Below are positions 21,550 to 31,062 of a DNA stretch of 64,000 bases, piece by piece. Both the position numbers and the translations under genes were made by a program. The notes below the pieces were generated by a model. That model saw only the letters and a program-made list of their open reading frames with translations. It was not told the DNA's origin and ran no database searches. Numbering within the stretch: position 1 is the first letter of the stretch; every line of letters begins with the position of its first letter. Source of the DNA: Mycolicibacterium fallax (lineage in GTDB: Bacteria; Actinomycetota; Actinomycetes; Mycobacteriales; Mycobacteriaceae); assembly GCF_010726955.1 (NCBI RefSeq), contig NZ_AP022603.1:1984001-2048000 (forward strand), read 5' to 3'.

Positions 21550-22788
21550 TCAGTCCTCGCCGCCCAGCCCGACGGTCGCCCGGAACAGTTGGGCCGGCTC
21601 GGCGGCGCGCAGCCGCAGCGGCCCGTCGTCGGCCGGCACCCAGGCCGCGTCGCCGCGGTCAAGATCCAGCGTGCCGGCCTTGCCCCGGACCTCGACCGTG
21701 CCCCGGGTGCACACCAGGATCTGCGGCCCCTCATACGGGCACGGCGCGTCGATCTCGTGGCCGAGCCACTCCCCCTCGATGTCGAACACCGACACCGCGA
21801 ACTCCGGGGTCGGGGTCCGATAGATCCGCATGCAGCCGTCGTGGTCGACGTCGGGCCGCAGGTCGGCCTCGGCCACCGGATGAAAGTCCAGCACCCGCAT
21901 CAGCTCCGGCACGTCGACGTGCTTGGGCGTCAGGCCGCCGCGCAGCACGTTGTCGGAGTTGGCCATCACCTCGATGCCGACGCCACGCAGATAGCTGTGC
22001 AGGTTCCCGGCCGGCAGCGCGATCGCCTGACCGGGGTCCAGATGCATCCGGTTGAGCAGCAGCGCGGCCAGCACCCCCGCGTCGCCCGGGTAGCGTTCCC
22101 CGAGCTCCAGCAGGGTGCGGGCCTCGGCGGCGAACTCGGTGCGCCCGGACTGCACGTAGCTGATCGCGCCCTCCAGCACCGCGGGCACCAGCACGTCGAG
22201 CCCCGGCTGCGGGGCGGTGATCCAGGTGGTGAACAGCGCGCGCAGGCCGTCGGCCTCCGGCTGACCGGCCAGCAGGTTGATGTAGGGATCCAGGTCGGCG
22301 ACGGCCAGCGCCCGCATCAGCGCGATGGTCTGCTCGACGGGGCGGAAACCCGCCAGCGCCTCGAACGGCCCGAGCGCGACCAGGATCTCCGGCTTGTGGC
22401 TGCTGTCGCGGTAGTTGCGCTCCGAGGAGGACAGCGGGATGCCCATCCGATCCTCCCGCTCGAAACCCTCCACCGCCTGCGCGCTGCTGGGGTGGGCCTG
22501 CAGCGACAGCGGCTCGTCGGCGGCGAGCACCTTCACCAGAAACGGCAGCAGCTCGCCGAACCGGTCACACACCGCCGCGCCGAGCTGCCCGTCGGGATCG
22601 GCGCGCAGCAACTCCGGCAGCGACTCCTCGCCGTCGGCGGTGGTCACGGTAGCCGGATCGCCGGGATGGGCGCCCAGCCACAACTCGGCCTCCGGGTGCG
22701 GGGCCGGGGTGGGGCGTCCGGTGAAGTCGGCGATCGCGGTGCGCGATCCCCAGGCGTAGGTCCGAATCGCGCCGCGCATCCGGTTCAC
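21550..22788 (-). CDS. manA: Mannose-6-phosphate isomerase
   Basis: A 412-residue type I phosphomannose isomerase interconverting fructose-6-P and mannose-6-P, feeding GDP-mannose for mannosylated lipids and lipoarabinomannan. Metal-binding and catalytic features visible are QAHPSSAQA (LQAHP), the HKPEI motif, and the C-terminal cupin. The ATG at 22788 overlaps the stop of the upstream SIS-domain gene (ATGA); an ATG three codons later matches the M. tuberculosis start equally well. Corresponds to Rv3255c and is last in the manB-SIS-manA operon. Confidence 0.95.
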   Translation of the reverse strand: MNRMRGAIRTYAWGSRTAIADFTGRPTPAPHPEAELWLGAHPGDPATVTTADGEESLPELLRADPDGQLGAAVCDRFGELLPFLVKVLAADEPLSLQAHPSSAQAVEGFEREDRMGIPLSSSERNYRDSSHKPEILVALGPFEALAGFRPVEQTIALMRALAVADLDPYINLLAGQPEADGLRALFTTWITAPQPGLDVLVPAVLEGAISYVQSGRTEFAAEARTLLELGERYPGDAGVLAALLLNRMHLDPGQAIALPAGNLHSYLRGVGIEVMANSDNVLRGGLTPKHVDVPELMRVLDFHPVAEADLRPDVDHDGCMRIYRTPTPEFAVSVFDIEGEWLGHEIDAPCPYEGPQILVCTRGTVEVRGKAGTLDLDRGDAAWVPADDGPLRLRAAEPAQLFRATVGLGGED

Positions 22789-23933
22789 GACGCCGCCCCC
22801 TCGACCAGCCGCAGGTACGCCGCGGCCATCTCCAGGCGCACCGCCAGCACCGCCAGCTGCGGTTCCGGGCGCAGCGCCGCGGCGGGCGCCCCGGCGACCG
22901 GGGACCGCTCCGGGGACGGCAGGCCGTCGTCGACGGGCCGGCCCTCCCCGGCCGGCTCGCCGCCGGGCGCGACATCACCGATGCCGATCAGCTCGACGTC
23001 GCCGTACCCGGCGGTGCGCGCCTCGGCCACCGCGCGGTCGGCGACCAGCGTCGGCACCAGCACCAGCGGGCGGTCCGGCAGCGGTCCGTCGAGTTCCTCG
23101 TCGTGGAACAGCGCGGCCACGTCCGCGCCGCCGGTGCCCGCCAGGCCGGTGTGCAGGGCGACCAGGGCATCGGCCAGCCCGGCCGCCGCGACCACCCGAT
23201 GCCCGACCCGCAGCAGCACCTCGGCGGCGTGCCGGGCCAGCGCCAGCGTCGCCGCGCAGTCCCCGGCCAGCACCGTGGCATGCCCCGAAATCCGTTGCGC
23301 CAGAATCTTTGCCGGGTTGGTGAACAGGTCGCGGCCGGCGCTGTTGCGCAACGCCTCGGCGTCCAGGTCGTCGGCCAGCGCGGCCAGGTCGAGTCGCGCG
23401 GCGGGGTCGATCGCGCCGGCCACCGCCAGCCCGACGGCCAGGTAGCGGCTCAGCCCGAACTCGTCGGGCACCGGCAGCCGCGGCGCCAGCTCGGCGGCCC
23501 GGCCCGCAACCGCGTCGCGCAGCGGTCCCTCCAGCGGCGCGGCGACCACCACCCGGGCACCGCGGCGCACCCCCACCCCGGCGGCGTGCACCAGCGCCGG
23601 GTCCGCGGGGTCGTCGCCGGCGAGCACCAGCACGTCCAGCGCGCCGATCCACGGCGGCACCGTCGGGGTCAGCACCATCGGCGCGGCGGCGACCGGGGCC
23701 AGCGTCGCGGCCAGCATGGCACCGGCGGTGGCGGCCGGGCCGCGGCCGGCGACCCAGATCAGGCAGCGGGGCTGCTCGGAGCCCAGCCGGGCCAGCGCGC
23801 CCTCGTCGAGGGCGGCGGCGACCGCGCGGACCTGCGCGCCGGCCATCGAGGCGCCGCGCAGCAGACCCTCGCGGTCCGCGCCGATCAGCCCGTCGGCGTC
23901 ATCGAGGTCCAGCCGCTGGCGCACAGCGCTCAC
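22785..23933 (-). CDS. SIS-domain (TobH-like) protein between manB and manA
   Basis: A 382-residue protein resembling phosphosugar-isomerase SIS domains (Rv3256c type, sometimes called TobH). Two Rossmann-like halves can be seen (IWVAGRGPAATAGAML near 60 and PLVLVPTLVADRAV near 280). It starts with a GTG that overlaps the manB stop (GTGA) and in turn overlaps manA, so all three are translationally coupled. By context it serves mannose-phosphate metabolism, but no reaction has been assigned with certainty. Confidence 0.85.
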   Translation of the reverse strand: MSAVRQRLDLDDADGLIGADREGLLRGASMAGAQVRAVAAALDEGALARLGSEQPRCLIWVAGRGPAATAGAMLAATLAPVAAAPMVLTPTVPPWIGALDVLVLAGDDPADPALVHAAGVGVRRGARVVVAAPLEGPLRDAVAGRAAELAPRLPVPDEFGLSRYLAVGLAVAGAIDPAARLDLAALADDLDAEALRNSAGRDLFTNPAKILAQRISGHATVLAGDCAATLALARHAAEVLLRVGHRVVAAAGLADALVALHTGLAGTGGADVAALFHDEELDGPLPDRPLVLVPTLVADRAVAEARTAGYGDVELIGIGDVAPGGEPAGEGRPVDDGLPSPERSPVAGAPAAALRPEPQLAVLAVRLEMAAAYLRLVEGAAS

Positions 23934-25312
23934 GGCGCTCCGGTCTGCGCGTCGATCACCGCACTGACCTGTTCGACGATCCGGGCGACCCCGGCCTCAT
24001 CGGGGGCCTCGGCGTTCAGCCGCAACAGCGGCTCGGTGTTGGAGCTGCGCAGGTTGAACCAGACGCCGTCGCCGAGGTCGACGGTGACGCCGTCGAGCCG
24101 GTCGGTGTCGACGATCTGCGCGGCGAACCGCTCCAGCACGGCGGCCACGCAGGCCGGCGCGTCGGCGACGGTGAAGTTGATCTCGCCGGAGGCGGCGTAG
24201 CGCTCGTAGCCGGCGGCCAGCTCCGACAGCGGCCGATCCTGCCCGCCGAGCTCGGCCAGCACATACAGCGCGGCCAGCATGCCGGAGTCCGCGCACCAGA
24301 AGTCCCGGAAGTAGTAGTGCGCGGAGTGCTCGCCGCCGAAGATCGCGCCGGTCTCGGCCATCAGCGCCTTGATGTAGGAATGCCCGACCCGGGAGCGCAC
24401 CGGCGTGCCGCCCCGCTCGGCGACCAGCTCCGGCACCGCCCGGGAGGTGATCAGGTTGTGGATCACCGTGCCGCCGGGCACCCGGGTCAGCTCGCGGGCG
24501 GCGACCAGCGCGGTCACCGCCGACGGGGACACCGCCTGGCCGCGCTCGTCGACGACGAAGCACCGGTCGGCGTCGCCGTCGAAGGCCAGGCCGATGTCGG
24601 CGCCGGTCTCCACGACGAAGCGCTGCAGGTCCACCAGGTTCGCCGGATCCAGCGGGTTGGCCTCGTGGTTGGGGAAGCTGCCGTCGAGCTCGAAGTACAG
24701 CGGCAGCATGGTCAGCGCCTCGATCGGGCCGAGCACCGCCGGGGCGGTGTGCCCGGCCATGCCGTTGCCGGCGTCGACGGCCACCCGCAGCGGACGCAGT
24801 CCGGTCACGTCGACCAGGGTGCGCAGGAACGCGCCGTAGTCGGCGAGCACGTCACGGTCGGTGACCGCGCCGGGCGGGCCGTCGTGGCCGGGCACCCCGG
24901 CGATGACCTCGTCGCGGATCTCGGCCAGCCCGGTGTCCTGGCCGACCGGTTTGGCGCCGGCCCGGCACAGCTTGATGCCGTTGTAGGCGGCCGGGTTGTG
25001 GCTCGCGGTGAACATCGCGCCGGGGCAGTCCAGCAGGCCGGAGGCGAAGTACAGCTGGTCGGTGGAGGCCAGCCCGATCCGCACCACGTCGAGTCCCTGC
25101 GCCCGCACCCCGTCGGCGAACGCGGCCGCCAGCGCCGGGGAACTCTCCCGCATGTCGTGGCCGATCACCACCTGGGACGCCTCGCCGCGGACCAGCCGGG
25201 CAAACGCGCCGCCGACCTCGGCGACGAACGCCTCGTCGATCTGTTCGCCGACGACGCCGCGGACGTCGTAGGCCTTGATGACACGGTGGACCGCCGCGGC
25301 GGGTCGGGACAT
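23930..25312 (-). CDS. manB: Phosphomannomutase / phosphoglucomutase (Rv3257c type)
   Basis: A 460-residue alpha-D-phosphohexomutase converting mannose-6-P to mannose-1-P, the second step to GDP-mannose. The phosphoserine loop TASHNPAAYNG (near 103-113), metal loop DGDADR (near 245) and the C-terminal phosphate-binding segment RSSNTEP are all present. The ATG at 25312 has an AGGAG site. First gene of the coupled manB-SIS-manA set; it uses the same pathway as the guanylyltransferase at 29977-31062. Confidence 0.96.
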   Translation of the reverse strand: MSRPAAAVHRVIKAYDVRGVVGEQIDEAFVAEVGGAFARLVRGEASQVVIGHDMRESSPALAAAFADGVRAQGLDVVRIGLASTDQLYFASGLLDCPGAMFTASHNPAAYNGIKLCRAGAKPVGQDTGLAEIRDEVIAGVPGHDGPPGAVTDRDVLADYGAFLRTLVDVTGLRPLRVAVDAGNGMAGHTAPAVLGPIEALTMLPLYFELDGSFPNHEANPLDPANLVDLQRFVVETGADIGLAFDGDADRCFVVDERGQAVSPSAVTALVAARELTRVPGGTVIHNLITSRAVPELVAERGGTPVRSRVGHSYIKALMAETGAIFGGEHSAHYYFRDFWCADSGMLAALYVLAELGGQDRPLSELAAGYERYAASGEINFTVADAPACVAAVLERFAAQIVDTDRLDGVTVDLGDGVWFNLRSSNTEPLLRLNAEAPDEAGVARIVEQVSAVIDAQTGAP

Positions 25313-25391
25313 CGGAAAACTCCTGACGGGACGGGGAATGTCTGCCGTCAGCCTAGTCGGTCGCCGTAGCGCTGTTGCCGCTCCGCGGAGA

Positions 25392-25820
25392 CTAGTCGGC
25401 CGGGTCCGGCAAAACCCGCAGGTGCCCGCGGCGCCGACCCATCGTGGTCGGCCGGTTGGCCGGCGGGCTCAGCAGCGAGGCGGTCGCCGGGGCGCCGCCC
25501 GGGGAGCCGGCCGGATCGACGAACCCGGCCCGCACCGCGGCACCGCGGGTGTCGCGGCCGCCCTCGCGGACCGCGTCGGCCAGCGCGACCAGGTCGTCCT
25601 CGTCGGGATTGGTGGGCAGCGGTCCGGCGTGCCGGACCAGCTCCCAGCCCCGGGGGGCGGTGATCCGGCTGGCGTGGCCGACGCACAGATCCCAGGAGTG
25701 CGGCTCACGGATCGTGGCCAGCGGGCCGACGACGGCGGTGGAGTCCGCGTAGACGAAGGTCAGCGTCGCCACGGCATAATGGGGGCACCCCGGCCGGCAG
25801 CAGCGACGAGCAACATTCAC
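25392..25820 (-). CDS. DUF3499 family protein (Rv3258c type)
   Basis: A 142-residue protein with an N-terminal cysteine/histidine cluster (RRCCRPGCPHYAVATLTFVYAD) followed by HSWDLC-VGHA, suggestive of metal binding, and a disordered Gly/Pro-rich C-terminus. The family is actinobacterial and uncharacterised. I used the GTG at 25820, which begins NVARRCCRPGC as in homologues; the frame runs open to 26231 but that part lies antisense to the next gene. It sits 79 bp upstream of manB on the same strand. Confidence 0.83.
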   Translation of the reverse strand: MNVARRCCRPGCPHYAVATLTFVYADSTAVVGPLATIREPHSWDLCVGHASRITAPRGWELVRHAGPLPTNPDEDDLVALADAVREGGRDTRGAAVRAGFVDPAGSPGGAPATASLLSPPANRPTTMGRRRGHLRVLPDPAD

Positions 25821-25897
25821 GGCTGTGAGGCTATCCTGCCGGGTCGGCCACCGGGTACCGGACACGCGGCATCGCGGCCGCTCCGATGTCCAACCGT

Positions 25898-25903
25898 TAC
25901 GAT
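25898..25903 (+). promoter_or_regulatory. -10 box (TACGAT) of a leaderless transcript
   Basis: TACGAT ends 6 nt before the GTG at 25910, placing the transcription start at the start codon. Confidence 0.5.
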
Positions 25904-25909
25904 CCCAGC

Positions 25910-26377
25910 GTGGCCAAACCCCGCAGTGCCCGCGCCGCCGCGCGGCACGGACGCGCATTCCGTGGGCCGCTGCTGCCGCCGTCGGTCCCGGGTTGGCGCA
26001 GCCGCGCCGAGCGTTTCGACATGGCGGTGCTGGAGGCCTACGAGCCGATCGAACGGCGCTGGCATCAGCGGCTGTCCGAGCTGGATGTGGCGGTCGACGA
26101 GATCCCGCGAATCTCCGCGCGCGACCCGGAGAACGTGAACTTCCCGCCCGAGGTGATTGCCGACGGGCCGATCGCGCTGGCCCGGCTGATCCCGGCGGGC
26201 GTGGACGTCCGGGGCCAGGCCACCCGGGCACGAATCGTGTTGTTCCGCCGCCCGATTGAACGGCGCGCCAAAGACACCGTGGAATTGGGGGATCTGCTGC
26301 ACGAGATCCTGGTCGCCCAGGTGGCCACCCATCTTGGAGTCGAACCCTCCGTTATCGACCCCACGATCGGCGACTGA
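25910..26377 (+). CDS. Metallopeptidase-like conserved protein (Rv3259 type)
   Basis: A 155-residue protein resembling the zincin-like family once called DUF1025. The position of the family's HExxH-type motif reads HEILVAQVATHLG (near 131), so zinc-protease activity is doubtful. I chose the GTG at 25910 because it aligns with the N-terminus of Rv3259 and is preceded by a -10 box at leaderless distance; an ATG at 25886 gives eight more residues without a ribosome site. It diverges from the DUF3499 gene (89 bp) and converges on whiB2. Confidence 0.82.
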   Translation: MAKPRSARAAARHGRAFRGPLLPPSVPGWRSRAERFDMAVLEAYEPIERRWHQRLSELDVAVDEIPRISARDPENVNFPPEVIADGPIALARLIPAGVDVRGQATRARIVLFRRPIERRAKDTVELGDLLHEILVAQVATHLGVEPSVIDPTIGD

Positions 26378-26419
26378 CCTCGCAGCGGTTGCCGGCGTGG
26401 CCGGCTCGGGTACTGCCGG

Positions 26420-26782
26420 CTAGATCACGCCGCGTTTGAGCCGACGACGCTCCCGCTCGGACAGTCCGCCCCAGATGCCGAACCGCTCATCGTTGGCCAG
26501 CGCGTACTCCAGGCACGCGTCCTTGACCTCGCAGCCCAGGCAGATGCGCTTGGCCTCGCGGGTGGAGCCGCCCTTCTCCGGGAAGAACGCCTCGGGGTCG
26601 GTCTGCGCGCACAGCGCGCGCTCCTGCCACTGATCGTCGACAAGTTCCGATCCGGCGTCGAACGCGTCGGTCACCAGGCTCAGGTGCGGCCGAGGCGGCA
26701 GGCCCGGCAGCCCCAGCGGAGTCGGAACGATGTCGGCGCGGGAAGTATTTGCCATCGCGCCCAAAAAATGCTCAAAGGACAT
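26420..26782 (-). CDS. whiB2: WhiB-family regulator WhiB2 (WhmD)
   Basis: A 120-residue Wbl iron-sulfur protein that controls septation; the M. smegmatis homologue WhmD is essential for division. The [4Fe-4S] ligands are C58, C81, C84 and C90, followed by the turn GIWGGLSERERRRLKR that contacts sigma factor and DNA. The N-terminus (1-45) is longer than in M. tuberculosis WhiB2. I chose the ATG at 26782 because GAGGAGGGGG lies just upstream; a longer frame to 26839 would translate that site. Confidence 0.92.
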   Translation of the reverse strand: MSFEHFLGAMANTSRADIVPTPLGLPGLPPRPHLSLVTDAFDAGSELVDDQWQERALCAQTDPEAFFPEKGGSTREAKRICLGCEVKDACLEYALANDERFGIWGGLSERERRRLKRGVI

Positions 26783-27093
26783 GTTCCCCCTCCTCATCCT
26801 CGTGTCGTGGTTGTCGTCCGCAAGATCGTGCTCATCCACTATTGAACTGGCGCCATTTCATTCGAACATTCGATCGAATTCCGGTCTGCGACACCGGAAC
26901 CGGTGTGACGTACCGGGAAATGACACTGGTGTGATTAGACACGGGTTAGCTGCCGAGGTCAAGCGATTCGGGCGTCCGCCATAGCATTTTCCGCCGACAA
27001 TCCGGTGTGTCGAAACACCCGCGTGTCGTGTTAGTAACCACACCGAGACGCCGGTCAACCCCGGCGGCCGGCGACGCCCTAGGCTCGTTCGAC
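26783..27093. promoter_or_regulatory. Divergent control region between whiB2 and fbiA
   Basis: Noncoding, 311 bp, with a lower GC content than its surroundings. It holds the whiB2 ribosome site (26785-26794), a near-perfect palindrome ACACCGG-AA-CCGGTGT (26891-26906) followed by a related ACACTGGTGT (26923-26932), and the fbiA -10 box TAGGCT (27080-27085), which ends 8 nt before the fbiA GTG. The palindrome could serve either gene; whiB2 genes are heavily regulated in actinobacteria. Confidence 0.6.
27080..27085 (+). promoter_or_regulatory. -10 box (TAGGCT) of leaderless fbiA
   Basis: TAGGCT is followed by 8 nt and then the fbiA GTG, with no ribosome site between. Confidence 0.55.
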
Positions 27094-28086
27094 GTGAAGG
27101 TCACCGTTTTGGTCGGCGGCGTCGGCGGCGCCCGGTTCCTGTTGGGTGTGCAGAAGTTGCTGGGGCTCGGGCAGTTCGCCGGGTCCGGCGCCGACCCCGG
27201 CGAGCACCAACTGACCGCCGTGGTCAATATCGGCGACGACGCCTGGATGCACGGGGTGCGGATCTGCCCGGACCTCGACACCTGCATGTACACCCTCGGC
27301 GGCGGCATCGACCCGGAACGCGGCTGGGGCCATCGCAACGAAACCTGGCACGCCAAGGAGGAACTGGCCGCCTACGGCATACAACCGGACTGGTTCGGCC
27401 TCGGCGACCGCGACCTGGCCACCCACCTGGTGCGCAGCCAGATGCTGCGGGCCGGGTATCCGCTCGGCCAGGTCACCGAGGCGCTGTGCGCGCGCTGGCA
27501 GCCCGGCGCCGCCCTGCTGCCGGCCAGCGACGACCGCTGCGAAACCCACGTGGTGATCACCGATCCGGACACCGGGGACCGCCGGGCCATCCACTTCCAG
27601 GAGTGGTGGGTGCGCTACCGGGCCCAGATCCCCACGCACAGCTTCGCGTTCGTCGGCGCCGAACAGGCCACCGCGGGCCCCGGGGTCGCCGAGGCGCTGG
27701 CCGAGGCCGACGTCGTGTTCCTCGCGCCGTCGAACCCGGTGGTCAGCATCGGGGCGATCCTGGCCGTCCCGGGGATCCGCGGCGCGCTGCGCTCCACCGC
27801 CGCACCGGTGATCGGCTACTCCCCCATCATCGCCGGAAAACCGCTGCGCGGGATGGCCGACGAATGCCTGAGTGTGCTCGGCGTGGAATCCAGTTCGCAG
27901 GCCGTGGCGCAGCATTACGGTGCGCGTTCGGGTACCGGACTGCTCGACGGCTGGCTGATCAGCGAGGGCGACCGCGCCGAGGTGCCGGGCGTGCAGGTGC
28001 GCGCGGTACCGCTTTTGATGACCGATCCGGCGGCCACCGCGCAGATGGTGCGCGCCGGGCTGGACCTGGCCGGGTTGCCGGCGTGA
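27094..28086 (+). CDS. fbiA: F420 biosynthesis transferase FbiA
   Basis: A 330-residue transferase (CofD family) that joins the phosphoenolpyruvyl/lactyl-phospho moiety to the deazaflavin Fo, making dehydro-F420-0. The N-terminal nucleotide loop [15 protein letters not shown] (3-17) and the [14 protein letters not shown] motif are intact. The GTG at 27094 aligns with Rv3261 and looks leaderless; the frame is open further upstream. Its stop overlaps the fbiB start (GTGA). Confidence 0.96.
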   Translation: MKVTVLVGGVGGARFLLGVQKLLGLGQFAGSGADPGEHQLTAVVNIGDDAWMHGVRICPDLDTCMYTLGGGIDPERGWGHRNETWHAKEELAAYGIQPDWFGLGDRDLATHLVRSQMLRAGYPLGQVTEALCARWQPGAALLPASDDRCETHVVITDPDTGDRRAIHFQEWWVRYRAQIPTHSFAFVGAEQATAGPGVAEALAEADVVFLAPSNPVVSIGAILAVPGIRGALRSTAAPVIGYSPIIAGKPLRGMADECLSVLGVESSSQAVAQHYGARSGTGLLDGWLISEGDRAEVPGVQVRAVPLLMTDPAATAQMVRAGLDLAGLPA

Positions 28087-29438
28087 CCGTCGTTGAGCAC
28101 GGCACCGGCGCCGAACTGCAGGTGCTGCCGGTGGCCGGGCTGCCGGAGTTTCGGCCGGGCGACGACCTGGCGGCCGCACTGGCGGCCGCGGCGCCCTGGC
28201 TGACCGATGCCGACGTCGTTGTCGTCACCAGCAAGATCGTGTCCAAGTGCGAGGGCCGCATCGTCGCCGCGCCTGCCGACCCCGAGCAGCGGGATGCGTT
28301 GCGGCGCAAGCTGATCGACGAGGAGGCGGTGCGGGTGCTGGCCCGCAAGGGCCGCACGCTGATCACCGAGAACTCCTACGGCCTGATCCAGGCCGCCGCC
28401 GGGGTGGACGGCTCGAACGTCGACAGCGGCGAATTGGCCCTGCTGCCAACCGATCCCGATGCCAGCGCGGCAGCTCTGCGGTCGCGGCTGCGCGAGCTGC
28501 TCGGCATCGAGGTCGCCATCGTCATCACCGACACGATGGGCCGGGCCTGGCGCAACGGGCAGACCGACACCGCGATCGGCGCCGCGGGGCTGCCGGTGCT
28601 CTACAACTACTGCGGCGCCGTCGACGAGCACGGCAACGACCTGCTGGTCACCGAGGTGGCCCTCGCCGACGAGATCGCCGCGGCCGCCGACCTGGTCAAG
28701 GGCAAGCTCACCGGCATCCCGGTCGCGGTGGTCCGCGGGCTGCGGCTGCCCGACGACGGGTCCACCGGCCGCGACCTGCTGCGCGCAGGCACCGAGGATC
28801 TGTTCTGGCTGGGCACCGCCGAGGCGATCGAGCTGGGCCGCCGCCAGGCGGTGCCGCTGCGCCGTTCGGTGCGCCGGTTCGCCGCCGCGCCGGTCGCCCC
28901 GGAGCTGATCGAGGCGGCCTGCGCCGACGCGCTGACCGCCCCGGCCCCGCACCACAGCCGGCCGGTCCGGTTCCTCTGGCTGCGCACCCCGGCCCGCCGC
29001 GCCGCGGTGCTGGCGGCGTTGACCGAACGCTGGCGCGCCGACCTGCGCGGCGACGGCCGGTCGGCCGAATCGGTGCAGGCCCGGCTGGCCCGCGGGCAGA
29101 TCCTCTACGACGCGCCGGAGGTGCTGATCCCGTTCCTGGTGCCCGAGGGCGCGCACCACTATCCCGACGCCGCGCGCAACGCCGCCGAGCAGACCATGTT
29201 CACCGTCGCCGCGGGCGCGGCCGTGCAGGCCCTGCTGGTGGCGCTGGCCGCCCGCGGGGTGGGCAGCTGCTGGATCGGCTCGACGATCTTCGCCCCCGAT
29301 GTGGTGCGCGCCGAGTTGGCGCTGCCGCCGGACTGGGCACCGTTGGGCGCCGTCGCCGTCGGATATCCGGAGGATCCCGACGCGCTGACCGAGCCGCGCC
29401 CGGTCGGTCCGGCCGGCGACCTGCTGGTCACGCTGTGA
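28083..29438 (+). CDS. fbiB: Bifunctional F420 glutamate ligase / dehydro-F420 reductase FbiB
   Basis: A 451-residue two-domain enzyme. Residues 1-245 form the CofE-like GTP-dependent ligase ([29 protein letters not shown]) that adds the poly-glutamate tail to F420-0. Residues 250-451 form an FMN-dependent nitroreductase-like domain ([17 protein letters not shown]) that reduces dehydro-F420-0. The GTG at 28083 overlaps the fbiA stop by four bases, and its own stop overlaps the Nudix start. Corresponds to Rv3262. Confidence 0.96.
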   Translation: MTVVEHGTGAELQVLPVAGLPEFRPGDDLAAALAAAAPWLTDADVVVVTSKIVSKCEGRIVAAPADPEQRDALRRKLIDEEAVRVLARKGRTLITENSYGLIQAAAGVDGSNVDSGELALLPTDPDASAAALRSRLRELLGIEVAIVITDTMGRAWRNGQTDTAIGAAGLPVLYNYCGAVDEHGNDLLVTEVALADEIAAAADLVKGKLTGIPVAVVRGLRLPDDGSTGRDLLRAGTEDLFWLGTAEAIELGRRQAVPLRRSVRRFAAAPVAPELIEAACADALTAPAPHHSRPVRFLWLRTPARRAAVLAALTERWRADLRGDGRSAESVQARLARGQILYDAPEVLIPFLVPEGAHHYPDAARNAAEQTMFTVAAGAAVQALLVALAARGVGSCWIGSTIFAPDVVRAELALPPDWAPLGAVAVGYPEDPDALTEPRPVGPAGDLLVTL

Positions 29439-29995
29439 GCCTGCACGCCTCGGTGGTCGCGACGCTGACCGACTGGGACGCCCCCGACGACGACCGGGAC
29501 GCGCTGCGCCAGGCGGTGCTCGGTTTCGTGCTGGCCCGCGCCGACGCCTGCGAGCGGGCCTGCGAGCCCGGGCACATCACCGCCTCGGCGGCGGTGCTCG
29601 ACCACACCGGGACCCGGGTGCTGCTGACGCTGCATCCGCGGCTGGGCCGCTGGGTGCAGCTCGGCGGGCACTGCGAACCCGAGGACGGCGACATCCGCGC
29701 GGCGGCGCTGCGGGAGGCCACCGAGGAGTCCGGCATCGCCGGGCTGCGGCTGCTGCCCGACCTGGCCACCCTGCACGTGCACGCGCTGACCTGCTCGTTG
29801 GGCCGCCCGACCCGGCACCTGGATCTGCAGTTCGTCGCCGTCGCGCCGCCGGGCGCCGAGCCCGCCCGCAGCGACGAGTCGCTGGATCTGGGCTGGTGGC
29901 CGGTGGACGCGCTGCCGGCCGGCAGCGACGCCGCGCTGACCCGGCTGGTCGCGGTGGCCACCGCGGCGGCGGCGAACTACACGTCGCTGGAGTAG
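29435..29995 (+). CDS. Nudix hydrolase downstream of fbiB
   Basis: A 186-residue Nudix-fold protein. The Nudix box is present as [20 protein letters not shown] followed by EESGI, with one extra residue in the loop compared with the canonical spacing, as seen in some actinobacterial members. Such enzymes hydrolyse nucleoside-diphosphate-linked compounds; the substrate is unknown. It overlaps fbiB by four bases (GTGA), so it belongs to the F420 operon and might act on a phosphorylated intermediate or by-product (inference). Its 3' end overlaps the converging guanylyltransferase gene by 19 bp. Confidence 0.88.
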   Translation: MSLHASVVATLTDWDAPDDDRDALRQAVLGFVLARADACERACEPGHITASAAVLDHTGTRVLLTLHPRLGRWVQLGGHCEPEDGDIRAAALREATEESGIAGLRLLPDLATLHVHALTCSLGRPTRHLDLQFVAVAPPGAEPARSDESLDLGWWPVDALPAGSDAALTRLVAVATAAAANYTSLE

Positions 29996-31062
29996 CGGAT
30001 CCCGCAGTCCGGCAGCACCACGCCCGGCCACACCCGGGCGCCGCGCAGCAGCTCGCAGCGGGCGCCGATGTCGGCGCCGTCGCCGACGATGCCGTCCCGG
30101 ATCAGCGCCCGCGGCCCGATCTTCGCGCCGTAGCCGACGATCGACCGCTCGATCACCGAACCGGCCTCGACCTTGGCGCCGTCGAAGATCACCGCGCCGT
30201 CCAGCCGCACCCCCGGCCCGATCTCGGCGCCGCGGCCGACCACGGTGCCGCCGTAGAGCAGCGCGCCCGGCGCGACCGAGGCCCCGTCGTGCACCAGTGA
30301 TTCGCCGCGGTGCCCGGCCAGCGCCGGCGACGGCGCGATGCCGCGCACCAGATCCGCCGAGCCGCGCACGAAGTCCTCCGGGGTGCCCATGTCGCGCCAG
30401 TAGCTGGCGTCGACGTAGCCGAAGATCGGCACCCCGTCGGCCAGCAGTCGCGGGAACACCTCGCGCTCCACCGACAGTTCGCGCCCGCGCGGCAGCGCCT
30501 CGATGACGGCGCGGTTGAACACGTAGCAGCCGGCGTTGATCTGGTCGGTGGGCGGATCCTGGGTCTTCTCCAGGAACGCGGTGACCCGGCCGTCGGCGTC
30601 GGTGGGCACCGAGCCGAAGGCGCGCGGGTCGGCCACCCGCACCAGGTGCAGCGTGACGTCGGCGTTCTTCTCGGCGTGGAAGCGCAGCAGCTCGAGCTCG
30701 TCGACGCCGGAGAGCACGTCGCCGTTGAACACCGCGACGGTGTCGTGGCGCAGCGCGGGCAGCACGTTGGCGATGCCGCCGCCGGTGCCCAGCGGCTCCG
30801 GCTCGAAGACGTAGTCGATCTGCAACCCCAGCTTGGCGCCGTCACCGAACTCGACCTCGAACACCTCGGCCTGGAACGAGGTGCCGAGCACCACGTGCTC
30901 GATGCCGGCCGCGGCGATCCGAGACAGCAGGTGGGTCAGGAACGGCAGCCCGGCGGTCGGCAGCATCGGCTTGGGCTTGGACAGCGTCAGCGGACGCAGC
31001 CGGGTGCCCTTGCCGCCGACCAGAACGACCGCGTCGACCTGCTTGGGATCCAGTGTGCTCAT
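29977..31062 (-). CDS. manC: Mannose-1-phosphate guanylyltransferase (Rv3264c type)
   Basis: A 361-residue nucleotidyltransferase making GDP-mannose from mannose-1-P and GTP. The N-terminal motif VVLVGGKGTRLRPLTLSKPK (13-32) binds the nucleotide; the C-terminal third is a left-handed beta-helix with hexapeptide repeats. Rv3264c carries the names manB or rmlA2 in older annotation. The ATG at 31062 overlaps the wbbL stop (ATGA); an apparent longer frame upstream is antisense noise. Its substrate is supplied by ManB. Confidence 0.93.
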   Translation of the reverse strand: MSTLDPKQVDAVVLVGGKGTRLRPLTLSKPKPMLPTAGLPFLTHLLSRIAAAGIEHVVLGTSFQAEVFEVEFGDGAKLGLQIDYVFEPEPLGTGGGIANVLPALRHDTVAVFNGDVLSGVDELELLRFHAEKNADVTLHLVRVADPRAFGSVPTDADGRVTAFLEKTQDPPTDQINAGCYVFNRAVIEALPRGRELSVEREVFPRLLADGVPIFGYVDASYWRDMGTPEDFVRGSADLVRGIAPSPALAGHRGESLVHDGASVAPGALLYGGTVVGRGAEIGPGVRLDGAVIFDGAKVEAGSVIERSIVGYGAKIGPRALIRDGIVGDGADIGARCELLRGARVWPGVVLPDCGIRYSSDV

